Source of the DNA: Melampsora larici-populina 98AG31 | Lineage: Eukaryota; Basidiomycota; Pucciniomycetes; Pucciniales; Melampsoraceae | NCBI RefSeq assembly: GCF_000204055.1 | Contig: NW_006768806.1 | Coordinates: forward strand, 283,677-347,676 | DNA: 64,000 nt | Direction: 5' to 3' | Shown here: positions 44,704-55,848 of the stretch, piece after piece | How the letters are laid out: each line of letters starts with the position of its first letter | Position numbering within the stretch: the first letter of the stretch is position 1 | Made by a program: the position numbers and the translations under genes | The notes under the pieces: model-generated | Database searches by the model: none | Told to the model about the DNA's origin: nothing | What the model saw: the letters and a program-made list of their open reading frames with translations, nothing else

Positions 44704-47010
44704 TTAGTTGGGTAATGTAAATGAACATAGCAAGTTCGGAAATGGTAAAGAAAACTTACGGTTAAGTTTGGCCACTTGGTTGAACTCTTTGTGGAAGAAC
44801 TCCCGAGCATCTGCAACAGTGGCTTCCGGTTGAGAGCGATAGTGCTCACCCAGGGTGATGGGCCCTTTGCCTACTTCTTTGACAAACGCGCAGTATCGGT
44901 ACATAGTCCCAATTACGAACTTCCACTGTGCGCCCCATCGCTTGTGCCATTCTGCCTTAGGAATGCCTCCCTTGGTACAATCGTCATACCACGCAACAAG
45001 TGAGGATACAGGAATAGGCGATGGCCAGCCATTCTGGAGGCCTGGTGTAGCAATGGCCGTTTGGACCAGCGAAGTTTGTACAGCTGGGTGTTGGTGCTCG
45101 AAGGATTGCTCTGACTGCAAGGTGTGGCTAATGATGGGCGAAGTCGTGACGGTTTCGGTCCTGTAATAGAATGTGTAGCGAGGCAAAGTGTCAGTAAGCA
45201 GGGATTTTGGACTCGAGCTGGTGAAACTTACAAGCTTGGAATCGATGGTTTCGTGTCATCATTACTGGGATGTTGGCTGACGTCTTTGACTTGTTCGTCA
45301 GGGGATATTGTGAGATCAATTGTGATGCCGTTTGGTGGGGTGGTAGATGATGTGATGGGGCCAGGAGGTGGTGTCGAGGGCACCTCGACCGAACATTGAG
45401 CGGCAGCTTGGGCTGCCGTCACTTGGTTCTTAGATGCTGGATTTCCTTTGGACCCAGATGGGGTTCGTTGACTGGTGGAAGCGATTGGCGACCCGTCCAT
45501 TGGGGAAGATGGCATATCGTAGATGGGGGGCAGAGCCAAAGACGAAAGAAAAGCAGAGGCTGGGGCCTTTTTGGGGGAAGATTTAGATTTTGTTGAGGTG
45601 GTGACAGCAGAGATCGGAACTTCAACTGTTGGAAGGCGGACCACAATGGTACGTTGGTTGACGTCGAATCGATGTGGATAACTGTCCAGGGTATCACGCT
45701 ATGAAATGGGGTAAATGAGATCAGATGGCGTCGAGAAAACAGACAGAGTTGAGAGGAAAATCTTACCCATCCACCGATTTTTTCGTCCCAGAAGATAAGA
45801 GCTCGATTCCAATTGGGCCCATGGGCTGACTGCAGGGCGTGTACCAAGAGGGTACTCTTGCTAAAACAACATTTTGGCCAAAATGGAAACAATGCAGTGA
45901 TGGCCTTAGGTTTCACTGGCTGCAGTACGGGTTGATTTGAGATTAGTTGACTTATCACTCGACATACAATGAGCACTCACGTACGTCCAGCCATAACTCA
46001 ATGGTAACGAGTTTGCTCTCGTCTATGAGACTGGATAGCTGACGTTGAGCGGCGTGGTCTCGTTGCTCCCGGTTTTGCTGTAGCATCACCATCTTTTTGT
46101 GAGGGACACGTCGGCCGAGGGAGTTCGAGGTTTGGGCCCACTGGTGAGGACGAGCTTGTGATGCTGTTGCTTTGGTGGTCCGGCGCGGGGTTGGGTTAAC
46201 ATTTCCTGACGCAGCACTTGGCTCGGACACGTGAGATTCCCAGGCTTCGCGAAAGTTCATGGGATTGTCCTGATTTGGCTGAGAAGGGAGACTGGCAGTA
46301 CTGGCAGATGCCCGAGGATGTCGGCGGCAAAGTGGTGAGCCAAAAGCTTGACAGCACTAAATCNNNNNNNNNNNNNNNNNNNNNNNNNNNNNNNNNNNNN
46401 NNNNNNNNNNNNNNNNNNNNNNNNNNNNNNNNNNNNNNNNNNNNNNNNNNNNNNNNNNNNNNNNNNNNNNNNNNNNNNNNNNNNNNNNNNNNNNNNNNNN
46501 NNNNNNNNNNNNNNNNNNNNNNNNNNNNNNNNNNNNNNNNNNNNNNNNNNNNNNNNNNNNNNNNNNNNNNNNNNNNNNNNNNNNNNNNNNNNNNNNNNNN
46601 NNNNNNNNNNNNNNNNNNNNNNNNNNNNNNNNNNNNNNNNNNNNNNNNNNNNNNNNNNNNNNNNNNNNNNNNNNNNNNNNNNNNNNNNNNNNNNNNNNNN
46701 NNNNNNNNNNNNNNNNNNNNNNNNNNNNNNNNNNNNNNNNNNNNNNNNNNNNNNNNNNNNNNNNNNNNNNNNNNNNNNNNNNNNNNNNNNNNNNNNNNNN
46801 NNNNNNNNNNNNNNNNNNNNNNNNNNNNNNNNNNNNNNNNNNNNNNNNNNNNNNNNNNNNNNNNNNNNNNNNNNNNNNNNNNCTGTAGATCATTGGGGTC
46901 TCGCATACTGGGCAGTGTAGACCAACCGCTCCTCGACGTGAGGGAATAGGGAGAGGTGCTCCAGGGTTGACCATGCGGTAGGTTTCGTGGATAAGCGTGG
47001 CAACCACCAT
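44704..47010 (-). CDS. Element I passenger gene 2: Cys-cluster, multi-segment protein
   Basis: Unrecognised family, conserved in element II (55849-58076). Starts MVVATLIHETYRM; a CPVCETPMIY motif follows before a 519-N gap (46364-46882). After the gap: CCQAFGSPLCRRHPRAS (second Cys/His cluster), PHQWAQTSNSLGRRVP, LVTIELWLD; then ITALFPFWP..ILFWDEKIGGW, a Ser/Pro/Thr-rich linker, and a C-terminal globular block NGWPSPIPVSSLVAWYDD..WHKRWG..MYRYCAFV..DAREFFHKEFN. About six or seven exons; introns near 45.95, 45.75 and 45.2 kb have gt..ag ends. Two Cys clusters around disordered linkers suggest a nucleic-acid-binding or regulatory protein, but I do not know its function. The 3' end is taken at the first stop. 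Confidence 0.6.
46364..46882. other. Assembly gap, 519 N
   Basis: 519 Ns inside passenger gene 2 of element I. Intact element II has about 700 bp between the flanking motifs, so the gap size is plausible. Confidence 0.95.
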
Positions 47011-47401
47011 CCTGATTAAGAGTTGAGGATGGGATGTCGAAGTTCGTGAGTCGTTCCGAAGAATGAAAGGCTTTCTGAGGTGCGTATATGTGCGGCAAAC
47101 AGGAAGGATGCCATGTTACGATGTAGGCTTAAATTTTTTGCAAGTAGAATGTTTGTGGATGAAACAGGGGACGCGAAATTTTTTTTGCATGAAACGAGGG
47201 GTAATGGGAGATCCTGTGAAAGGCGCGGTCAGGGTGGTTTCTGGCCAAATACATCTTTTTGTCCATTATGCTACCTTACGTGTATGTAACGTGTAAATAT
47301 GCTTAAAGTATGTTAATATGGGGGGGCTGTATTATCACATTATCAGTGATATTATCATTATCAGCTTATCAGGAAAAATCCCCCGGTTCTTCGGTGCTCC
47401 C

Positions 47402-47426
47402 TCGCTGCTTCTCACACGCTTGTAGC
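47402..47426. other. Junction of elements I and II
   Basis: 25 bp: target duplication TCGCTGCT (right copy for element I, 47402-47409), 9 bp TCTCACACG, then CTTGTAGC (left copy for element II, 47419-47426). This is all that remains of the host target between two large transposons. Confidence 0.85.
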
Positions 47427-47730
47427 CGGTAAACTCGGTAAACTGGAGAATTGGGGGATGCGCGCCTGATACTCTGATAAAGCCTGATAAACCTTGTCTA
47501 ACCCATGAAACATGGCTTTAACCCGAGACCCAGACTCGTGACATACTTCGCACATTTACATACCGTTACCCACCTAGATACTTACTGCTAGTCAGACAAA
47601 ACCTTCTGACCACTAGTGTCCCAGCCAGTGACATCCATATCACATTGTACATATCACCTCGCTCTCATCCACTCACCACACCACCGGGAGCATTATTACC
47701 AACACCAGCATCCCTGATCATTCCGCCAAC

Positions 47731-49984
47731 ATGCTCCTGCGTGATTTTGTGATCCAATTATCCAGCCAATCACCTCATCTTTTTGCAACCCTCACCGTCT
47801 CTGAGTTTGTCAGGTTTGCCTGCCTTGCAGCCGAAGTTCAACACCGAGCGGGTGAATCATTACGTCTCACACCAAACCGAAACCCTGTCCTACCTTTCCT
47901 TCAATCCGCTCTATACCTCGAACACCCAATCAACCTACTAAACGATTTATGGCGCCTGTCCTTCCCAATATTGTCCGCGTGCAGAATCGATGCCGACGCT
48001 ACCATTGTCAAGTTTGGACTCCAAGAGTCACCAAAATTACCGGAACGTTATTTACGTGCACCTATCTCAAAATGTATACTATGCACAGATGACCATTCAT
48101 ACCCCTTACATGTTCACTCACGTATCCATGGATATCTATACGACTTTGACGGTGTGCACACGGTCCAGACAGTAGTTCTAAGTTGTTCAAGTAAGATAAA
48201 TTACTTCACACTCCCAAACTGCATCACCGACGCTGACAGACGTCCCCAATTCCAATAACAGATTGGAAATGCGGCACCGTTTATAGACCCAGCTATTACA
48301 CTCGAGATAGCATACAATATTATTACACAAGGGAATTGGGCAGAGACCTGGAATATCTCCACATCCACTGTCACTATTACATGACTCGGCGTTTGGCACA
48401 CATGTTTAGGTCAATCCAGATGTTAGCGCAGTGAGTTTTTCAAATTGGCTTCACTACAAGGGGTTGACTGATGTTGATTTGATGTGTGACTCGTCAGTGT
48501 ATCTCATTTCAATCTAGTTAATTGGTATAAGGAGGTTTTTGTAGACGACATCCCCATCACACCATTCACCCCTGGCCAAAATTATACACCTTCCATGTCG
48601 GAGGCAGTCTGTACTGACGGCCTGATTCTACATCGCCTGATTCTTCACACCGACCAAAGAGGAGTTCAGCTCATTGTCAGTGCAAGCGGCTCTGACGATC
48701 TTCGATTTGACGACACAATCAAAGATCATTTGATGTGGTTGTCGCTTGAAGGCACAAGGTACCGTGATCACTACTGTTCAACCTGTGTCCGAATCAAAGA
48801 AGATGTGGATCCCGGAACTGGCGAGACCTTCGTGAATTTCTTGGCGGTGCTTCCTGCCATACATCAGTCTAATTTGGCCCCTGTCTGATGTCTGAACTTT
48901 GCTTACCTACCGGATTTCCAGCAATTCGCGCGGTGGTCACCGACGGTCTAACCATAGGACACTGGCAATGTAGCGCGACCTCCGAACAACTAAAAGATAT
49001 TGCTGTCAGCCTGGGTCAGCCTCCTCCAGAAGGACCTTGTACAAATCACCTGTCTAACATCAATGATCGCTTCTGCCAAGATCATTTCGAAATTCTTGGT
49101 AGACGATGTCGAGCTCAGCCGTGCAAACTCCCCTCAGCTCCCAACAGCGAGACATGCGATAACATTGACCACATGGAGGTTTGGGCCAGTTTCAACAAAC
49201 AGATCAAATCCAATTTCTCACTCACATCGATTCTCAACCGCCCGGGCTCCAATCTCCCCATCGACCCTACAGTCCATCTGAATGCTGATACCGCCCTGTT
49301 TGATGACCTGGAGAATTTACGCCAAGCTGATGAGTCGCAAAGAGCACACGAGGGTGCCCGCGATGGAGGCCAGTCGCAAGCAGCTGGAAAATATCTATTA
49401 TCCAGAAGTCGCACACATAATGATCAGTTGATTGTTGGGACCTGCGGAATTGTGCTTGCTCGGCAAACTTTCTACCATGCTGAATCAGTCAGCGCTGTTA
49501 AGGTGAGTGATCACCTCCCCTCCTTTCCGTGATGATATTATCTGAACCAATCACACTTCTACAGAATTTCATTGAAGAAAGCTTCCCTCGAGGAATTCCT
49601 GAGGTGGTATTTTATGATAATGCATGCAGGTTGACGGAGCATATTTACACTGGTCATTCTGATTCAACAGCTTTCCTTGGCTCAGTCATACCTGTGGATC
49701 CATTCCACCACCGCTCCCACGCAGAATCAGACCAGTTCTGCAAGCGCTTCACCGATCCACATCTATTCCCCGATATTCAAGAGAACGGCCAATGGGTTTT
49801 CAATGCGTCTGCAGGTGAATTGACAAACATCTGGTACGGTGGTTTTGCCTCCATGTGCCGGAACATGCATTCACTTTTATACAATTTCTTCTTAGAAGAA
49901 ATGGTTGATTTGCGAAATGGTTGGCTGACTAAAAAACTGGCAAGAAGAAAAGGAATGGAGTACCTGGGAGAAGGAATGTGGTAG
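47731..49984 (+). CDS. KDZ-like transposase, element II copy
   Basis: Homologue of 38748-41071. Exons 47731-48190, 48262-48430, 48498 to about 48832, 48922-49502 and 49565-49984. Starts MLLRDFVIQLSSQSPHLF. CxC5-like CILC.. and CGTVYRPSYYTRDS; CxC6-like VVTDGLTIGHWQCS, GPC, RFCQDHF, CRAQPC and ETC; C-terminal VFYDNACRLTEHIY and VDPFHHRSHAESDQFC. Introns 1, 2 and 4 match element I. At intron 3 the expected donor position (AAT|T, against AAA|Tgtgagt in element I) has tcttgg and no in-phase GT nearby, so this copy may be unable to splice there. Exon 4 resumes correctly at ccag|CAATTCGCG. Confidence 0.82.
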
Positions 49985-52958
49985 TGCAAAATTTTCAATT
50001 TTGTAATTGAACTCCGCTTTTGATTTCGCTATTTAGAGGTTCACGATTTATTTGGCTAGACCATCATTAGATCTTGGGTCCTGAATGGTATCAATAAAAA
50101 TATTTAACATCTTCTGTGAAATCAGATTGAATTGAACCTCTCAATTGAGTTTTTGTTGATCTTAGAGATGTCTAAGGAAAAAAGAAAAACGTACTTTTGG
50201 TTGAGAGTTTTGATATATCCATGGGTTCTCAATCACCATTCTTCATATTCTCAAACCATGATATCGGAGGATATATTTGTACCCTTGTTTGCGCCATCTG
50301 GTTGTGGTCCCATTCTTAAGTTTCTGTTACATTGCTTGAAGAATTTAAGTTAAATAAATCATTCAAGTATAAGAATAACAGTGCGTGCATTTTTTTGGGA
50401 ACACTTCCTTCCCACAAAGGTTCACTGTGTTTAATTCAATATTTACAGACAGAAAGTTGGTTCATTATATTGGCACACTGCCCTTTTAACAAACGTCAAC
50501 TGCTTGGGAGTAAGTTGGTTCATTGTATTGGCACACTGCCCTTTAACAAACGGCAACTGGGGTAAGTTGGTTTATTATGTTGGCACACTGCGATTTCAAC
50601 AAACGGCAACTGGAGGTGAGTAAGTTGGAATAAACATTGAGAGACAGTCAAATATTGGGGAGGAGAGAGATTCGGATATTGGAAGTTGGTGTTGGCCCAC
50701 TGTCAGAATGAAAATAAACGACTGTTAATAAGGTGAGATTGGAAGGATGATTATTAGGTGAGATTGGTTTTTGGTGACTGTTATACAAGATACAAGGGTG
50801 AGAAAACAAAGCCATTTTTGGATGCCAAAGAGGGTCTTTTATATCCCATCGAACGCACATTACATTGACTGACAGAAAACATGAACTCAAAAGCAACAGT
50901 GCTTTCAAGTTAAAAGTTAAAGAATAATTCACCAATAGTCAAAACCACTGCATTTTCTGTGTAATTGATGCGGAAATAAAGAATGCAAAAGTGAAAGTCA
51001 ATGCCAAAGTGCTCATCAAACGCCTCAACAAAAGAATGCATTGCTTCATGTTGAAATAAATGGCATTTCGCCTGCCTGTTATTACTATTGCATTATATGG
51101 AATTGCATTATAGGATGTGATCGCTTGTAAATACAAATTTACCACAACAAAATGGACTCTTTGATTTCGTTTATACAAAACAAGACACTTGAATTGACAC
51201 ATTTGAAAGCCATCATAAAATCCTTCATAATGCCTAATCATCATATCAAATATAGATGCGCCAGCAGATAAGTTTGCTTTTTATAAACACACTTCACATA
51301 GTATTGAAAGTGCGAAAGTGCGAACGGACGATTTGTTCTCTAAACAACAGCGCACTAGGCTTTTGCTTTGAAGCTCGCCTACCAATTCAAAAGCGCCGAT
51401 GTGGTTTGCTTTTCATAAGGAAAGCAAACTTCACACACAGTGGCTTTTGCTTTGAAGCTCGCTTACCAATTCAAAAGCGCCGATGTGGTTTGCTTTTCAT
51501 AAGGAAAGCAAACTTCACACACAGTTTTCTTTTAACCAAAGCACTTGATTTATTTGACACATTCCAAGCTCGCTTAAAGACTTTCAATATGTGCTCTTAT
51601 TGCATAGAGAAGATCACACCAGATAAGTTCTTTTCATAAGAAAAGTTCACACTGTTTTGAAAGGAAGTGCGAGAGGACACATCCTTTCGTACACAATAAG
51701 ACTGTTGGTTTTACACATTTGAAGCTCGCATAGGCCCTTGGCGAAACAAACGGGTGAGCAGCAACCTTGTGATAAGCAAACTAATCTTTTAGCTACATAT
51801 TGTTAAAAGTGCAAGATGTCAGTTTTTGTTTCCACAACTAGACACTTGATTTGTTTTGAAGTTCGCATTCACCACTGGTGCTTTGATAATATGTAATCAG
51901 ATAAAATAGTACCAGCAGATAGTTTCGCTTTTCACTAGTACTTATGGAAAGTGCAAAAAGACGCATGGTTTACACCGTCAACCCTTTCTTACTTTATATG
52001 TGGAAACAAATAATAAAGTAAATAGAAGTGCAAGATCATGGCTCAGGGATCATTTTGTTTGATATTGATACAATGGTTTGTAAAATCGGACCAACAATAA
52101 ACATGAAAGCCATAGTAAATTCTTTGGTGGGTCGAATGGAGAATGCAACAGTGTTACCTACCCTGTGGAAAAACGGACTATAGATTGGAAATTCCTTTTG
52201 GAAATTGATAAGGGAGATGGTCCTTGATATCTTTTGCTATTGAAGATCTAACTGGATTGTACCATCATTAAACTGGAAACAAACCAGAATCCAATATCAA
52301 GAACTCTCAGAATATCAACAGATATATACTGAAGGAGATCCATGGACTGATGACATACCTGACTTACAAGCCATATCATGATAGTGTATAATACCTAATG
52401 CGTCAATCAAACCATCAATCAAATCAATCCTCCTTTCCTTTCTTCATCAATAGGACTACAAAACTGAATAGGTCTTGGAGGTGCGTTAGATGACATATGT
52501 TGACTAGTGTTGAGATTGAAAGACAACTGGATTATCGGGAAGATTCCAGGTAGATAATGATTGAGGTTGAGATCCGTTTGTTTGTCTTCCCCCTTTGGTT
52601 CATCGTGGTGCAGTGCAAATCAACATTTTTCTTGCACCAAGGAGTCAATGCATGTGATTCTTTCGCTCTGACATAATGTTGTGCATTCCTTTTATGACAC
52701 AAGTGATGGTAACGCGAACGAATGATTCACGGATAAGGCATAAGGCATAACAAAGTCAAATACACTATATAACAGGATAAATTATCATTTATGAATGCTC
52801 AATGGTAACACGAGGGAATGAATCACAGCTAAGGCATTACACTATATTACTTGATGAATTAACTTATATGTCACAAGATATTTACAGCATTATGTACAAT
52901 GAAACCATCAAGATTACAGCCATGTTTATAATCAAGACTAAAGACTGTCAAAATCATT
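49985..52958. repeat. Non-coding middle of element II with tandem repeats
   Basis: No supported gene. Two tandem blocks: 50455-50628, three diverged units of about 52-58 bp around TTGGCACACTGCCC and AACAAACGGCAACTG; and 51358-51525, two nearly identical 84-bp units (GGCTTTTGCTTTGAAGCTCG .. CTTCACACACAGT), with further relics of GAAGCTCGC up to about 51730. The transposase and passenger gene 1 converge across this region. Confidence 0.75.
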
Positions 52959-53812
52959 CTAAGGGTCAATCGGATCCAGTCCTCGTAGTCTTCTGCTTCT
53001 CCTCGGTGAAATGGCTTTGCAATGGATCAGTTGTATTTCTGTAGCCTGTTAAATTGGAGTCAGTCACTGTGCCGGAACATTGCATCCTCACCAAGGGAGT
53101 ATCTCACTTGTATCTCCCATGTGTTGTCCATCCCAATTGACACTACATTTCCACGCAGACTGATGAGGTTTCCTGCAGCCAGCGCATTTTCTTTCAGTGA
53201 TGAGGTGGTGTAGTGAGGGTCCAGCAAGTAGTTCACATGGAAATCAACACTCTGAGAATGCTGTAACGCATGGCACAGATCAGTATCATATAGGAGCCCT
53301 GAGATTAGGTATTTATTGCACACCGTAGAATTCCAGCCTTGATGTAGGACCTTAATGGCTTTAATGGGGATTCCAGAGGTGCGCCTGATTGACTGTTCTA
53401 CTATTTGACCTAGACCTTGTGCGCATACTTTGTTAATCATGCAATTTGGGCGGACTTTGGCGTGGTCAATCACAATTGTGTTTGAAGTGTCCTCCATGAG
53501 TATAGGCCTGTGATCACTACCCCAGGTCCCCACTCGTCCATCAATCCGGTAAGCGTGGTAACTTTTGATTTCGCTCTCCTCACGACTGGCAGCAATGTTC
53601 AAGCTTATTGCATGGAGACCATCCTGATTGATAAACACATCAGTATCAAAGTATTGAAATGTATCTGTTTCGGTGGTTGTAATCTAATCAAATGATATCA
53701 GTTCTTTGCTCATCTTTTTGACAACATTTTGGTTGCTTACTTCATGCTTGGTCCAAAATATAGAGCTGAATCTTAAAGGAAGCTTAGGTTGGAATCGAAG
53801 TTCCATCGGCAT
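52959..53812 (-). CDS. Element II passenger gene 1: small OB-fold-like protein
   Basis: Homologue of 42976-43834. Starts MPMELRFQPKLPLRFSSIFW at 53812; exon 1 ends 53741 (HE|gtaagc), exon 2 begins ITTTETDTFQYFDTDVF, exon 3 HSQSVDFHVNYLLDPHY, exon 4 ATEIQLIHCKAISPRRSRRL, stop at 52959-52961. All junctions are in phase here. Conserved blocks with element I: YRIDGRVGTWG, CMINKVCAQGLGQIVEQ, IKAIKVLHQGWN and GNLISLRGNVVSIGMDNTWE. The basic SPRRSRRLRG tail would suit nucleic-acid binding. Conservation of sequence, exon structure and position in two diverged transposons argues that the protein matters for the element. Function unknown. Confidence 0.68.
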
Positions 53813-55848
53813 TTTTGAGCAGTAGTACCGAGTATTCCACCAAGTGATAATCAATGAGTAAGAATAAGCGAGAATGGAGGGAATAGTGCAAAAAGGATTG
53901 TGGAAATAAATTTTTACTTTGATAAGGAAAGGGGGTTCATTTATTTCCTGGAGCATTTCAGCGTGTCCAGAAAGGAAAGAACCAACCAGTACCAGTTCAG
54001 AACTGGACCAGTCTCTTTTGCCATCCTCATTACGCGCTGAACCAACATAATGTTGTGATGTGTGATACTCTCATGTGTTATGAACCTGCCTGAATTGGTT
54101 AGTTTTCCATTAAGGAAAAATCACTTTGTAAAATGAATTTGATATGAATAGTATACAGTTATAATAATAAAAATTGAAGTGTTTGGTGTCAACGGTTGGG
54201 GACTGTTTTTTCTTTTTGAAAATTTATTACCCAATCAAACACAAGGATTTCAAATTTTTTGGGTTGGTTTACTTGAACCAAAAACAAAAATGAAATGTGT
54301 TGAAAGCATGAATGATCGATGAAAGAATATATATGATTAGAAAGAATTTTGAACAGTCATAATGAAGTGTGATTCTTACACAATGTGGGTGCTTTGATAA
54401 AGAGTCAGCAAGAGAGAGAACGCCAGGAAAAGTCCTATGGCTTTTCCTTGCGTTCTACAAAAGGATGAAAAAGTAAAAGAGGATTTTTCAAAAGTCAAAC
54501 ACCATTATTCAAAAGTCAAACACAATTATTCAAAAGTAAAAGACGATTATTCAAAAGGAACTATGAGTTCTGGAATGACAAAGAGGATTTTTCAAAAGTC
54601 AAACACGATTATTCAAAAGTCAAACACGATTATTCAAAAGTAAAAGACGATTATTCAAAAGGAACTATGAGTTCTGGAATGACCAAAGTCTTACTTCAAA
54701 AGCACAGTAATTTGGAATATAAAACGGTCAAATAAGTCACTGCTTGTAGGAAAATATCTATCCTCCATCGATTTCCCAATATGATTAATCTTACTATATA
54801 TATTATGAAGGATAACTTAGAAAACTCAAAAACGAAAAACGACTTCGACTGCCCATGAATTGGTCACTTTATTTGTTCAAAGGCAACCCACAATAAACCA
54901 ACGTTCAACAAAGGAATAATCACAGTTTTTGTTGGATGGCTGTGAGCCGATAGCAATAAACCTGCAATTTTCAAATCGATAACTTACTTTTAAAATCATC
55001 ACAGTGTTTGTTGGATGGCAGTGAGCCGATGGCAATAAACCTGTGATTTTATAATCTTAAAACTTCCTTTTAAAATCATCGCAGTGTTTGTTGGATGGCA
55101 GTGAGCCGATAGCAATAAACCTGTGATTTTCTAAACGGTAACCAATGTAACCATTGTTCAACAAAAACAAACAATCAACTCCATAACAGAGTTCAAATCA
55201 GGTATGTTTCCCTATATATCGCAAACTGACTGAAATACATATTCGTTTCTGCGCCTGGTCAATAACAGCCGTTGAAAGAGAAACAGTTTATCAAGAGGAA
55301 TAAAACAGACAAAAAAAGTAAGTCATCAAATTGGGGAATGAGTTTGACACCTCCCAATAATGAGAACAGTTTTTTAAATCACAACCGTATATCTTTTGGA
55401 ATTAAGGATTTATTTAGCAAGTGGAATAAAACCTGGCTCAATGTTGTTTTATTGCGTAGCAATAAAACAACATGGGGAAGATGTAAAATAGAGTAAAAAC
55501 TTGCTCAATGTTATTGTATTAACATTGAGCAATAAAATAACATGGGGAAGACGTATTGGGAATTGAAAAAATTGTGATTCTTTGAACTTTGTTTGGTTCA
55601 CAAATCAAAATTACTCTTCATTACCACTAACATATGAGACTTAAACAAAGACATAAAACACACAAATGGGAACTAAACCAACATATTTCAATAAGTTTGA
55701 TTCAAGAAGTTTGAGAGGCCAAGCAAAAAAGTGAAAGTCATTGATCATCTTGAAAGAATTTAAATCATGTCATTTGAAACTGTGTAAAAGTTTGTAGGGA
55801 CAGACAAGATAAAACAGACAAATAGCAGATGTTCAACAGTAAATAAGA
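53813..55848. repeat. Spacer of element II, dense tandem and inverted repeats
   Basis: No supported gene. 54479-54682: two ~114-bp units, each itself built of TTATTCAAAAGTCAAACAC-type ~18-bp repeats. 54915-55137: three ~86-bp units with GTTTGTTGGATGGCAGTGAG and AGCAATAAACCTG. 55420-55560: two units with GCTCAATGTT and AATAAAACAACATGGGG, each holding a perfect hairpin (12-13-bp arms at about 55444-55470 and 55501-55532). An apparent ORF at 54437-54643 is only the repeat read in frame. Confidence 0.75.

Larger units (their letters stand above)
38405..47401 (+). mobile_element. Element I: 9.0-kb three-gene KDZ-like DNA transposon
   Basis: Ends: CGGTAAACCGAAGAACCAGG at the left and, inverted, GGGAGCACCGAAGAACCGGG at the right, followed inside by CTGATA motifs (left 38429-38455, right about 47325-47385). 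Flanked by the perfect 8-bp duplication TCGCTGCT (38397-38404, 47402-47409). Gene order: KDZ-like transposase (+, 38748-41071), then two genes on - (42976-43834 and 44704-47010) converging on it. The same three genes in the same order form element II. The 8-bp duplication agrees with KDZ/Zisupton- and hAT-type transposition. A 519-N gap lies in the third gene. Confidence 0.88.

Noticed and set aside
46218..46949. Long + strand frames of 190-243 codons around 46.2-46.9 kb
   Set aside because: Mostly Ns; the flanking sequence codes for passenger gene 2 on the - strand.
54437..54643. Repetitive Lys/Ser/Tyr ORF
   Set aside because: It is a tandem DNA repeat read in frame; the repeat changes frame between units and nothing similar occurs in element I.
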